NCBI RefSeq assembly: GCF_900108505.1
Contig: NZ_FNWU01000013.1
Location: forward strand, 1 to 42,037
DNA: 42,037 nucleotides
Direction: 5' to 3'
DNA from: Halopenitus malekzadehii
GTDB lineage: Archaea; Halobacteriota; Halobacteria; Halobacteriales; Haloferacaceae
Shown here: positions 33,973 through 41,812 of the stretch, one piece after another
Numbering within the stretch: position 1 is the stretch's first letter
How the letters are laid out: each line of letters starts with the position of its first letter
Position numbers and translations under genes: made by a program
Notes under the pieces: model-generated
Told to the model about the DNA's origin: nothing
Seen by the model: the letters and a program-made list of their open reading frames with translations, nothing else
Database searches by the model: none

Positions 33973-34530
33973 CTACCGCTCGATCGTGACCGACTCGATC
34001 GCGGCGTCGGTCATCGGCGCGTCCTGGCGGTCGGTCGGGAGCGAGCCGACTTCCTCGACGACGTCCATCCCGTCGACGACCTCGCCGAAGACCGCGTGTT
34101 TGCCGTCGAGGTGCGGCTGGGCGTCCAGGGTGATGAAGAACTGCGAGCCGTTCGTGTTCGGGCCGGAGTTGGCCATCGAGAGGATCCCCGCGCCGTCGTG
34201 TGTGAGCTCGTCGTGGAACTCGTCGTCGAACTGGTAGCCGGGGCCGCCGCGGCCGGTGCCGGTCGGGTCCCCGCCCTGGATCATAAAGTCGCCGATGATC
34301 CGGTGGAACTCGACGTCGCTGTAGAGGGGATCGATGCGCTTCTCGCCGGAGTCGGGGTCCTCCCACGCGCCGGTCCCGGGGGCGATCTCGGTGTTCTCGT
34401 AGTCGTTCGCGCCCTCCGCGAGGCCGATGAAGTTCTCGACCGTTCGGGGTGCCCGCTCCGCGAAGAGCTCGACCTCGATGTCGCCGTGCGTGGTGTGCAG
34501 CGTCGCCGTCGGATTGTCGTCGGCCGTCAT
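33973..34530 (-). CDS. cyclophilin-type peptidyl-prolyl isomerase
   Basis: 185 residues from ATG 34530. The catalytic Arg is in the segment [19 protein letters not shown], followed by [20 protein letters not shown] and [14 protein letters not shown]. It has an inserted acidic loop ([15 protein letters not shown]). No signal peptide, so it is cytoplasmic. Divergent from the amidohydrolase. Confidence 0.95.
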   Translation of the reverse strand: MTADDNPTATLHTTHGDIEVELFAERAPRTVENFIGLAEGANDYENTEIAPGTGAWEDPDSGEKRIDPLYSDVEFHRIIGDFMIQGGDPTGTGRGGPGYQFDDEFHDELTHDGAGILSMANSGPNTNGSQFFITLDAQPHLDGKHAVFGEVVDGMDVVEEVGSLPTDRQDAPMTDAAIESVTIER

Positions 34531-34589
34531 ACGTTCCGATCGGCGCGGCGGCCGGAAAACGCTGCCCATTCGGGACGTGGCGATCGCCC

Positions 34590-34600
34590 ACCTTCTTAAG
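34590..34600 (+). promoter_or_regulatory. TATA-like box of the amidohydrolase gene
   Basis: ACCTTCTTAAG is centred 28 bases before ATG 34625. Confidence 0.4.
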
Positions 34601-34624
34601 CCGCGACCCCCTGCTCATTGAGGG

Positions 34625-35929
34625 ATGTTGATCACGGGAACGGTCGTCGTGGACGCCGAAACGGTCATCGAGGACGGCGCGGTCCGGGTCTCGGGATCGC
34701 GGATCGACGCCGTCGGGGAGCGCGCATCGCTCGTCGACCGCTACCCCGACGACGAACGGCGAACGGTCGACGTCGTCGCCCCGGGGCTCGTCGGGGCGCA
34801 CGTCCACTCGGTCCAGTCGCTCGGCCGGGGGATCGCCGACGACGCGGCGCTGCTCGAGTGGCTCTTCGACCACGTGCTGCCGATGGAGGCGACGATGGAC
34901 GCGGACGCCACCCGGACCGCCGCCGAGCTGGGGTATCTCGAGTGCATCGAGTCCGGCACGACGACGGTCCTCGATCACCTGACGGTCGACCACTCGGCGG
35001 CCGCCTTCGAGGCGGCTCGCGAGCTGGGGATCCGGGGTCGGCTCGGGAAGGTCCTGATGGACACCGACTCGCCGGACGGGCTCGAACAGGACACGGAGAC
35101 GGCGCTTGCGGAGACGGAGTCGTTGATCCGCGAGTACCACGGCACCGCCGATGGCCGGCTTCAGTATGCGATCACGCCGCGGTTCGCCCTCTCGTGTACC
35201 GAGGCGTGCTTGCGGGGCTGCCGGGATCTCGCGGATCGATATCACGACGTCCGGATCCACACGCACGCCAGCGAGAACCGCGACGAGATCGCCGCGGTCG
35301 AGCGCGCGACCGGAATGCGGAACGTCCACTGGCTCGACGAGGTGGGGCTGACCGGGCCGGACGTCACGCTCGCCCACTGCGTCCACACCGACGAGACCGA
35401 GCGCGAGGTCCTCGCGGAGACGGACACCGTGGTCACGCACTGTCCCTCCTCGAACATGAAGCTGGCAAGCGGGGTGGCGCCGATCGCCGACTACCTCGAC
35501 CGGGGGATCACGGTGGCGCTCGGCAACGACGGCCCGCCGTGCAACAACACGCTCGACCCGTTCACCGAGATGCGGCAGGCGAGCCTCCTCGGGAAGGTGG
35601 ACGCACACGACCCGACGCGACTGCCCGCCGCGACCGTCCTCCGGATGGCCACCGAGGCCGGCGCTCGAGCGGCCGGCTTCGACCGGATCGGCGCGCTCCG
35701 GGAGGGATACCGCGCCGACGTGATCGGGCTCACGACCGAACCCACGCGGGCGACGCCCGTCCACGATCCGGTCTCACACCTGGTCTACGCGGCCCACGGC
35801 GACGACGTGACGCTGACGGTGATCGACGGCGAGGTTCGCTACGCCGACGGCGAGCACGTAGACGTCGACGCCGCCGCGATCCGGGAGCGTGCACGTCGCC
35901 ACGCCGAGCGCGTCGTGTCGTCGGCGTGA
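34625..35929 (+). CDS. amidohydrolase, adenosine/SAH-type deaminase
   Basis: 434 residues of the metal-dependent amidohydrolase superfamily. The first metal site is GAHVHSVQS (the HxH), then HTHASEN, LAHCVHTDETE and the catalytic Asp in LGNDGPPCNNTLDPF. The family includes 5'-methylthioadenosine/S-adenosylhomocysteine and 5'-deoxyadenosine deaminases; guanine deaminase-like activity is a lesser alternative. TATA-like TTCTTAAG precedes the start. Convergent with tfx. Confidence 0.87.
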   Translation: MLITGTVVVDAETVIEDGAVRVSGSRIDAVGERASLVDRYPDDERRTVDVVAPGLVGAHVHSVQSLGRGIADDAALLEWLFDHVLPMEATMDADATRTAAELGYLECIESGTTTVLDHLTVDHSAAAFEAARELGIRGRLGKVLMDTDSPDGLEQDTETALAETESLIREYHGTADGRLQYAITPRFALSCTEACLRGCRDLADRYHDVRIHTHASENRDEIAAVERATGMRNVHWLDEVGLTGPDVTLAHCVHTDETEREVLAETDTVVTHCPSSNMKLASGVAPIADYLDRGITVALGNDGPPCNNTLDPFTEMRQASLLGKVDAHDPTRLPAATVLRMATEAGARAAGFDRIGALREGYRADVIGLTTEPTRATPVHDPVSHLVYAAHGDDVTLTVIDGEVRYADGEHVDVDAAAIRERARRHAERVVSSA

Positions 35930-35951
35930 GACGGGATCGCGATCCCGGGCC

Positions 35952-36476
35952 TCAGGGATGCCGAACGCGAACCGTTCCGTCGCCGCTCACCGTGACGAAG
36001 AGCCGGCGTCGGACCTCCCGTCCGTGGACCGCATCTCCGGCCGCGTCGCTGACGACCTTCATCAGCTCCGGCGCGGTACGGTTGACCTTCACGCCCGCCT
36101 CGTCGCAGGCGTCATAGACCCGTCCTGGGACGTCATAGAGGTCGGTACCGGCGGGAATCTCCACGCGGACCGGCGCCGACAGCGCCTCGATGAAGGCGAT
36201 CGTCTCGCGGGCCTTGTCGACGTTCTCGCGGGCGCTTGCCTCGACGCTCGAGACGTTCGCGCGGGAGGTTCCGAGCAGGTTCGCGATCGCCGACTGCTTC
36301 AGGCCGCGTTCGCGCAACACGAGTACCTCCGCCTGCCGGCGGGTGAGCACGCCGTCGTCGGCGTCGAACCCGACGCGGTCGAGCAGCGCATCGATGTCGA
36401 CGGCTGTGGGGTCCTCGTCCCCGCCGGCGTCCGCGGGCGTCTCGCCGGCCGTCTCGCCGGCGTCGTCTCGAGTCAT
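35952..36476 (-). CDS. Tfx family transcription regulator
   Basis: 174 residues. An acidic N-terminus is followed by the helix-turn-helix GVLTRRQAEVLVLRERGLKQ, SAIANLLGTSRANVSSVE. The C-terminal domain (PVRVEIPAGTDLYDVPGRVY, VNRTAPELMKVV) is typical of Tfx proteins, first known as an activator of a molybdenum formylmethanofuran dehydrogenase. The target here is unknown. It starts at ATG 36476 with an A-rich TATA-like ACCTTTTTCC upstream. Confidence 0.9.
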   Translation of the reverse strand: MTRDDAGETAGETPADAGGDEDPTAVDIDALLDRVGFDADDGVLTRRQAEVLVLRERGLKQSAIANLLGTSRANVSSVEASARENVDKARETIAFIEALSAPVRVEIPAGTDLYDVPGRVYDACDEAGVKVNRTAPELMKVVSDAAGDAVHGREVRRRLFVTVSGDGTVRVRHP

Positions 36477-36509
36477 GACTCACCGAAGGCGGGCGACCCG
36501 GAAAAAGGT

Positions 36510-36542
36510 ACAGTACGGACTGTCCGGCGCCCCCATATGGGG
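36510..36542. promoter_or_regulatory. two palindromes upstream of tfx
   Basis: ACAGT-ACGG-ACTGT (36510-36523) overlaps the region just upstream of the TATA-like box, and the perfect 12-bp palindrome CCCCATATGGGG lies at 36531-36542. Both are candidates for Tfx self-regulation or another regulator. Confidence 0.4.
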
Positions 36543-36554
36543 ACTGCAGCGGCC

Positions 36555-37046
36555 TTATCGGCCCCAGAAGTTCTCGCGACTGCCGAGACGTTCGCGGGCG
36601 GGATCCTGGTTGCGCGATCGGTCGTCCTCCTCATCGTCCACCGACCCGCCGTCAGCCTCGTCGGGATCGCCGTCAGCCTCGTCGGGATCGCCGTCAGCCT
36701 CGTCGGGATCGTCCGGCAGCCGCTCGACGACCTCCTTGGCGGTGGCGTGGTTCGACTGGACGCGGTGGATACGCACCTTCGCGCGGGCCGGCGGGAGCAC
36801 GCCGTCGACGAGGATGATGAAGCCGTCGTCGGTCCGCCCGACGCCGGCTCCGCTCTCGTGGATGTCGTCGACCTCGACGACGACCTCCTCGCCGGGCTGA
36901 ACGGGCTGACGCTTCAGCTCGTGAATGGGCATATCGTAGTGTTGACACCACTCGGCTCCCCCGCGGTTGCCGTAGTGTTGACACCCCATTCCCTGGATCC
37001 GTTCTTCGAAACTGGGGCAGTCGTCGGCGAGTGGACAGTCCGCCAT
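36555..37046 (-). CDS. TRAM domain protein with Cys-rich N-terminus
   Basis: 163 residues. An N-terminal Cys cluster (CPLADDC and CQHYGNRGGAEWCQHYDM) probably binds zinc. The TRAM beta barrel (about 50-105, VVVEVDDIHESGAGVGRTDD) binds RNA. The C-terminus has three exact copies of DPDEADG and a basic end with ENFWGR. TATA-like CATAAAGAG lies about 28 bases before ATG 37046. The stand-alone TRAM domain suggests an RNA chaperone; the target is unknown. Confidence 0.85.
   Translation of the reverse strand: MADCPLADDCPSFEERIQGMGCQHYGNRGGAEWCQHYDMPIHELKRQPVQPGEEVVVEVDDIHESGAGVGRTDDGFIILVDGVLPPARAKVRIHRVQSNHATAKEVVERLPDDPDEADGDPDEADGDPDEADGGSVDDEEDDRSRNQDPARERLGSRENFWGR
36651..36713 (+). repeat. 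21-bp tandem repeat in the TRAM gene
   Basis: Three copies (36651-36671, 36672-36692, 36693-36713) of a unit starting GTCAGCCTCGTCGGGATCGC encode Asp-Pro-Asp-Glu-Ala-Asp-Gly. Identical apart from one base. Confidence 0.95.
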
Positions 37047-37122
37047 AGCCGCCTGTAGCCGGCGTTCGCTCTTTATGGTTCCGACTGGGTCCCCCAGCGG
37101 CGAATCGCCATCGCCTCCCGGA

Positions 37123-37566
37123 TCAGGCGTCGTCGGCGCCGGCGTCGGCCGTGGCCGGTCCGAACTCGTCGACCGGCATCACGCTGTAGTCCACCGAAAG
37201 CGTGTCCGTCGTGGCGCGGATCTTGCCGACGAACGTCGAGATCGACTCGAGATCGCCCTCGAGCACGAACAGCTCCATACAGTAGTGGGCGCCGACGTGG
37301 CTGTGGAAGTTGGAGGCCACGAGGTGTTCGTGTTCGTGGCGCAGCCGCATCATCCGCTCCTCGACGCTCGTCGTCTCGTAGTTGAAAAGCACCGTAACGA
37401 CGGCCATCAGGTCTCGATCCTCGAGGCGGACGTCCTCGAACTCCCCCAGCAGGTTCCGGGAAGCCTCCCGTATCACCTCGCTGCGTCCGGTGTAGCCGTG
37501 GTCCTCGGAGAAGGAATCGATCCGATCGAGCAGCTCCTCGGGCATCGACACGCTGACGACGGTCAT
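37123..37566 (-). CDS. nikR: NikR-type nickel-responsive regulator
   Basis: 147 residues. The ribbon-helix-helix start [19 protein letters not shown] and the C-terminal ACT-like metal domain with [20 protein letters not shown] supply the His/Cys ligands of the square-planar nickel site. NikR normally represses nickel uptake; no nickel transporter is in the window. A TATA-like CCTTAAC (about 37595) lies about 29 bases upstream of ATG 37566. Confidence 0.92.
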   Translation of the reverse strand: MTVVSVSMPEELLDRIDSFSEDHGYTGRSEVIREASRNLLGEFEDVRLEDRDLMAVVTVLFNYETTSVEERMMRLRHEHEHLVASNFHSHVGAHYCMELFVLEGDLESISTFVGKIRATTDTLSVDYSVMPVDEFGPATADAGADDA

Positions 37567-37648
37567 ATGTTACCGACGGCGCCGCGAGTTGTTAAGGATT
37601 AGTGGATACGCGGTGGGTGTCGTGTGGCCGGCTGACGAACTCGCTCAC

Positions 37649-38086
37649 TCACTCGCCGTCGTCGACGCCGTCGGCGTCGTCGGGCGTCGCCGCCGTCATC
37701 GACCACACGGCGATGGCGCCGAGCAGCACCGCCGGGATCATCGGGAGCGCGAGGTAGGTCCCGAAGAAGGTGAGCTCGAAGCGACCGAGAACGTATGGAT
37801 AGAGGTAGATGACGCCCGGAATGAGGAGGGTACAGGTGATCAACGCGATCGTGAGCGCCCAGCCCGCGCGGCCGAATCCGTCCGGCTCCGGTTCCGGCTC
37901 GTCGTGTGCGTCTCCGGCGCTGCCGGCAGCTGCCGACGTGTCGGCGTCGGTGACCGCCCCCGTGCCGTCGATGCGGACGGTTCGATCGTCGGCGTCGGGG
38001 CTCCGGGTACCGGCGCTCGCATCGTCACGGCTGGTGCCGTCGTCGGTCATCCCGCGGTCGTCCCCGGCAGCGCGGTCATCGTTCAC
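37649..38086 (-). CDS. membrane protein with long acidic cytoplasmic tail
   Basis: 145 residues. The first 70 are disordered Asp/Ala/Thr/Pro-rich (a run EPEPEPD). Two hydrophobic helices follow (about 76-97, 107-130, IALITCTLLIPGVIYLYP), and an acidic end. No family recognised. It overlaps the upstream oxidoreductase gene by 11 bases, so the two are probably cotranscribed. Confidence 0.65.
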   Translation of the reverse strand: MNDDRAAGDDRGMTDDGTSRDDASAGTRSPDADDRTVRIDGTGAVTDADTSAAAGSAGDAHDEPEPEPDGFGRAGWALTIALITCTLLIPGVIYLYPYVLGRFELTFFGTYLALPMIPAVLLGAIAVWSMTAATPDDADGVDDGE

Positions 38087-39116
38087 TGTCGGGAATTACG
38101 GCTACCTTGCCAAAGCCCTCACGGTCCTCGAGCAGCCGGTGGGCCGCGGCGGTCTCGCTCATCGGGAGGGTCTCGCGGATCCGCGGCTCGAAGGTGCCGT
38201 CCCAGACGAGTTCGAGGACGTCGTCGAGCTCCCCGGGCGTCGCCATCGTCGATCCGATCACGGACAGCTGGTTCCAGAAGATCCGGTTGAGCCCGGCGTC
38301 GGGGTTCGGCCCGGTCGTCGCGCCGCAGATGACGAGCCGGCCCCCCTTCGCGAGCGAGGCGAGGGAGTCGGGATAGGTGGCCGCGCCGACGTGGTCGACG
38401 ACGACGTCGACGCCCCGTCCGTCGGTGAGATCCCGGACGCGGTCGGCGAAGTCGGTCGCCTCGTAGTCGATCGTGTGGTCGGCGCCGCAGTCGGCCGCGT
38501 GGCGGCGCTTCGCCTCGGTCGAGGCGGTGGCGAACACCTCGCAGCCGGCGTGGGCGGCGATCTGGACCGCCGCGTGCCCGACGCCGCCGGAGGCGCCGAG
38601 GACGAGCACGCGCTCACCCGCCGTGACGTCTGCGCGCGTGTGCAGCATTCGCCAGGCGGTTCCGAACACGAGCGGGGCCGCCGCCGCGGTCGGCCAGTCG
38701 ACGCCCGCGGGCACCGGCACGAGGTTCTCGGCAGGGACCGCCGCCAGCTCGGCGTGGACGCCCGGCCGGTGTTCGCCGATGATCGCAAACTGCGGGCACA
38801 GCGTCGGGTCGCCGTCGCGACAGAACTCGCAGGTTCCGCAGGAGACGCCCGACGCGACCGCCACGCGGTCGCCCGGCCCGAAGCGGTCGACGTCCGCGCC
38901 GACAGCCTCGACGACCCCGGCCGCGTCACTGCCGGGCGTGTGGGGCAGTTCGAGGTCGATCCCCGGGAGCCCTCGGCGCGTCCACACGTCGAGATGGTTG
39001 AGCGCGCCCGCCTTCACGTCGACCAGGACTTCATCGCGTGCCGGCTCCGGGTCCGGAACCTCGGCGTACTCGATCACGTCACGATCGCCGTGATCGGCGA
39101 ACTGAACCGCGTGCAT
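38076..39116 (-). CDS. zinc-type alcohol dehydrogenase / quinone oxidoreductase
   Basis: 346 residues of the MDR superfamily. The catalytic domain has HTPGSDAAGVVEAVG and the structural zinc segment CGTCEFCRDGDPTLC. The cofactor domain has VLVLGASGGVGHAAVQIAA (NADPH-binding GxxGGVG). Residues normally binding a catalytic zinc (Cys-x-Asp...) are not clear, so a quinone oxidoreductase-like role is likely. The stop overlaps the next gene by 11 bases. Confidence 0.9.
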   Translation of the reverse strand: MHAVQFADHGDRDVIEYAEVPDPEPARDEVLVDVKAGALNHLDVWTRRGLPGIDLELPHTPGSDAAGVVEAVGADVDRFGPGDRVAVASGVSCGTCEFCRDGDPTLCPQFAIIGEHRPGVHAELAAVPAENLVPVPAGVDWPTAAAAPLVFGTAWRMLHTRADVTAGERVLVLGASGGVGHAAVQIAAHAGCEVFATASTEAKRRHAADCGADHTIDYEATDFADRVRDLTDGRGVDVVVDHVGAATYPDSLASLAKGGRLVICGATTGPNPDAGLNRIFWNQLSVIGSTMATPGELDDVLELVWDGTFEPRIRETLPMSETAAAHRLLEDREGFGKVAVIPDSER

Positions 39117-39235
39117 ATCCGTCGTGTCGTCGACCAGGGACTAAACGGTTCGTGTGGAGTACGGTCGGCTTCGCTCCACCGTTTCCCGTCGATCCTCATA
39201 CCACCCCTCGATCGTGAACCACCTGTCGAAATGCT

Positions 39236-39246
39236 AAGGTTTAGGA
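39236..39246 (+). promoter_or_regulatory. TATA-like box of the DUF7847-like gene
   Basis: AAGGTTTAGG is centred 28 bases before ATG 39270. Confidence 0.4.
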
Positions 39247-39269
39247 GGTACCGTGGTGATGCCCCGAGT

Positions 39270-40127
39270 ATGGCTGCCCTCCGCTCCCTCCGTCCAGCCG
39301 TCGGTGCCCTCACACGCAATCCGATCCTGATCGTTCTGGTCGGGCTCTATGGACTCGTCCAGCTTCCCCAGTTCGCCCTCCAGCAGTCGCAGCCGCTCGT
39401 CGCGGCGGCCGTCTCGCTCGGGCTCACCGGGCTGCTGATCCTCTTCGTGCCCTTCTTCCAGGGCGGGATCATCTCGATGGCCGACGAGGCGCTCGCGGGC
39501 CGGACCGGCCTCGACGCCTTCATCGCCGCCGGGAAGGCGAACTACGTCAGCCTGCTGGTGGCGTACCTCGCCGTCTTCGCGATCAACCTCGTCTTCGGGT
39601 TCGTCGCGTTCGTCGCCGGATTCGTCTTGGTCCTCTTCGGCGGTGCCGGCATCGCGTCGGGGAGCCCCGAACTGGGGCTTGCGACGCTGGCGATCGTCGC
39701 GATCGTCGGGCTCCTGTTCGTGCTCGTGTACCTGATCGTCAACTTCGCGATCCAGTTTTACGCCCACGCGATCGTCCTCGACGACGCCGATATCATCGCG
39801 GGCTTCAAGCGAAGCGTCGGTCTCGTCCGCCGGAACCTCCTGGGCGTCCTCGGCTACACGGCGGTCCTGATCGCCGGCAGCCTCGTCATCGGCGGCGTGA
39901 GCAGCGTCGCCTCGCTCCTCCTGTCGCCCGGACCGAGCGCGCTCCCCCTGCCGGAGGCCTCCCTGCCGCTGCTGGTCGTGGCCGCCGTCGTCTACGTGGG
40001 CACGATCGCCGTGGGTGGGGCGTTCTACGCGGCCTACTCGGTGGCGTTCTACCGATCGATCTCCGGAGGCGTCGCCGGCGGTGTCGGCGGTACCGCCGGG
40101 GCCGGGACCCCGGGGAGTCGCCTCTAG
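39270..40127 (+). CDS. DUF7847-like integral membrane protein
   Basis: 285 residues and about six membrane helices, with GLYGLVQLPQFALQQSQP near the start and RSVGLVRRNLLGVLGYTAV. It resembles a haloarchaeal membrane family I associate with DUF7847. The tail GGVGGTAGAGTPG is Gly-rich. Function unknown. Confidence 0.8.
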   Translation: MAALRSLRPAVGALTRNPILIVLVGLYGLVQLPQFALQQSQPLVAAAVSLGLTGLLILFVPFFQGGIISMADEALAGRTGLDAFIAAGKANYVSLLVAYLAVFAINLVFGFVAFVAGFVLVLFGGAGIASGSPELGLATLAIVAIVGLLFVLVYLIVNFAIQFYAHAIVLDDADIIAGFKRSVGLVRRNLLGVLGYTAVLIAGSLVIGGVSSVASLLLSPGPSALPLPEASLPLLVVAAVVYVGTIAVGGAFYAAYSVAFYRSISGGVAGGVGGTAGAGTPGSRL

Positions 40128-40261
40128 CGGGCGTCGGTCGTTCCGGCGCGACTATGGCACGCGACGGTCCGTCCCGGCTGCGGCCGGACAACCTCTCAGT
40201 TAACCGAAACATCATCCATCCTGGACCCGACCTTTCACCGTCATCGTCTCCTCCATCGGCG

Positions 40262-40696
40262 TCAGTTTGGGTCGTAGGGATTCGTCGCGGTGTCGAGTCG
40301 ATAGACGTCCTCAGCTGCGTCGAAGTCATCATCGAACGCATATAGGTAGCCGAGCCCTTCGGTCTGCATATACGCGATGATGCAGGCATCGACGAACGAG
40401 AGGGATTCATATTGACGGAAGAGAGCTTTCCCCGTTGTGAGGGCGTCGGCGGTGAGTGAGTCGATGTGGAAGCGGGCGTTCTCTTCGAGGCGATCGAGGA
40501 GATCGACGGCTGAGCTATGCCCTGTATGGGTCGTGAGGCCGTTGAGCGTCTCGGCGAGTACGTAGTCGAGAACGACTGCCTCCGGTAGCGTTCCATCGTC
40601 GATGCCGTGGAGCACCGGGAGTGCAGCGTCGTGTGAACTATCCCGCCTGTACGCGGCCGCAAACAGGACCGACGTATCGATGAGTGTGCGGGACAT
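40262..40696 (-). CDS. vapC: VapC-type PIN-domain toxin
   Basis: 144 residues. PIN acidic residues are visible: Asp7 in LIDTSVLFAA, Glu in LAETLNG (about 49), Asp in FVDACIIAYM (about 102) and Asp in FDDDFD (about 121). VapC proteins are RNases, often cutting tRNA. It begins directly after the vapB stop (TAG then ATG, no gap), so the pair is one operon. Confidence 0.93.
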   Translation of the reverse strand: MSRTLIDTSVLFAAAYRRDSSHDAALPVLHGIDDGTLPEAVVLDYVLAETLNGLTTHTGHSSAVDLLDRLEENARFHIDSLTADALTTGKALFRQYESLSFVDACIIAYMQTEGLGYLYAFDDDFDAAEDVYRLDTATNPYDPN

Positions 40697-41005
40697 CTAC
40701 TCGACGTCGACGTCACCAGAACGCGAAGCGCTCTGGTTGGCAGACGAGTGCCGTCGGCTCTCGTCGACGCCCCAGGCGTCGTGGTCACTCGTCACATCGG
40801 TCGTCTCCGCACCGGCGTAGCCGTCGAAGTCGGCGAATGTGCCCGTTTGCTGTTGGATGATTTCCACCCGAACGCTTCCATCCTCTTCGAGGTGCCAGCG
40901 GAGCTGGTCGCCGTCGTCGATCTCGAGTTCACGCCGGATGTGGGCGGGAATGTTTGCCTGATTCCCGGACACCTTGCTTTCGGCGTCGATTCGATCGCTG
41001 CTCAT
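40697..41005 (-). CDS. vapB: VapB-like antitoxin (AbrB/SpoVT fold)
   Basis: 102 residues. The N-terminal swapped-hairpin DNA-binding domain reads SKVSGNQANIPAHIRRELEI and DDGDQLRWHLEEDGSVRVE. The remaining half is Asp/Ser/Thr-rich and would cover the toxin. The last residues (Ala-Asn-Gln-Ser-Ala-Ser-Arg-Ser-Gly-Asp) are encoded by a repeat hairpin at 40716-40736 that also occurs near 32200. Confidence 0.9.
   Translation of the reverse strand: MSSDRIDAESKVSGNQANIPAHIRRELEIDDGDQLRWHLEEDGSVRVEIIQQQTGTFADFDGYAGAETTDVTSDHDAWGVDESRRHSSANQSASRSGDVDVE
40716..40736. repeat. GAA-loop hairpin inside vapB
   Basis: CCAGAACGC (40716-40724) and GCGCTCTGG (40728-40736), 8 of 9 bp paired, loop GAA. Its left arm with CGTCA before it (40711-40724) matches 32197-32210 exactly over 14 bases. 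Confidence 0.75.
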
Positions 41006-41337
41006 ATTTTCCGGTAGGTGACCAGCCGTGAAAAGTCTAGTGTGCCGTCACACTACCACTGTAACGGGAGAGACCTTCTGGGAGTGGACATAGACTCATT
41101 CTGCGGCCGCTGGGGGCCGTTCTCGTCCTCGCGGACTCCAATGAGGTCGCCGACGTTGATGCGGCACACGCCGTTCTCAACACACCGTTCAACGATGTGT
41201 GTCGCTTATGAGTGGAAAACGTGGGTGCGTCGTCCGACCACTTTGTGTGCGGACGAGCCGCTTCCGTCCCACCAGGGTCGTCGCATTTGGCGATCTCCTT
41301 GGGGAAGTAGTGGCCGTCCGGTTTCTGGCGGTTTCCG

Positions 41338-41627
41338 GGGTCCAAGTCGGCGTCCTCGGGCTGACGAAGACTGCCGCCCTCGAGACCGCCGACGTCGACG
41401 TGCGCGTGAACGCCGTCTGCCCCTGGTTCATCGAGACGCCGCTGCTCGAGGAAGGCGGCATCACGAGCGATCCCGAGGTCCGCAAGCAGATCGAGGGCCG
41501 ACACGCGATGAATCGACTCGGCAGGCCCGAGGAAGTCGCAACCGCCGTGACCTGGCTCTGGAGCGACGAGGCGTCCTTCGTCACCGGCGAGGCCCTCGAC
41601 GTCGACGGCGGCTACCTCAGTCAGTAG
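41338..41627 (+). pseudogene. short-chain dehydrogenase, C-terminal fragment
   Basis: The last 95 residues of an SDR, from GVLGLTKTAALETADVDVRV and NAVCPWFIETPLLEE to VTGEALDVDGGYLSQ. The Rossmann nucleotide motif and the intact YxxxK active site are missing. Just upstream the DNA still contains TCCAAG, out of frame by one base relative to GVLGL, as if a Ser-Lys active site had suffered a one-base deletion. A longer frame to 41199 is not SDR-like. The stretch 41006-41337 carries no recognisable gene. Confidence 0.7.
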
Positions 41628-41760
41628 CGACGGTGGACGACCAGCGGGTTTGACGGGGGAGTTGTACGGTGATCACGGTTCCGTCATCGTGAGGTGCAGG
41701 CGACCCGAGAGCGTGATCGAGACGGTCAGGAAACCGAGTCGGATTGGAACCCGCCGACCA

Positions 41761-41781
41761 TCACGATCGTAGCGATCGTGA
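41761..41781. repeat. hairpin TCACGATCG-TAG-CGATCGTGA
   Basis: Perfect 9-bp arms with a three-base loop, 32 bases before the first degenerate CRISPR repeat. May be a transcription barrier or a chance palindrome. Confidence 0.55.
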
Positions 41782-41812
41782 GGACCTCGATCGACGTTTT
41801 CTCGGGGTCTCT

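Noticed and set aside
33569-35764. 731-residue minus-strand frame spanning cyclophilin and amidohydrolase
   Set aside because: Crosses two well-identified genes; composition is Arg-rich shadow.
41018-41653. 211-residue frame over the SDR fragment
   Set aside because: Its second half is an Arg-rich shadow of the SDR frame; no domain in the first half.
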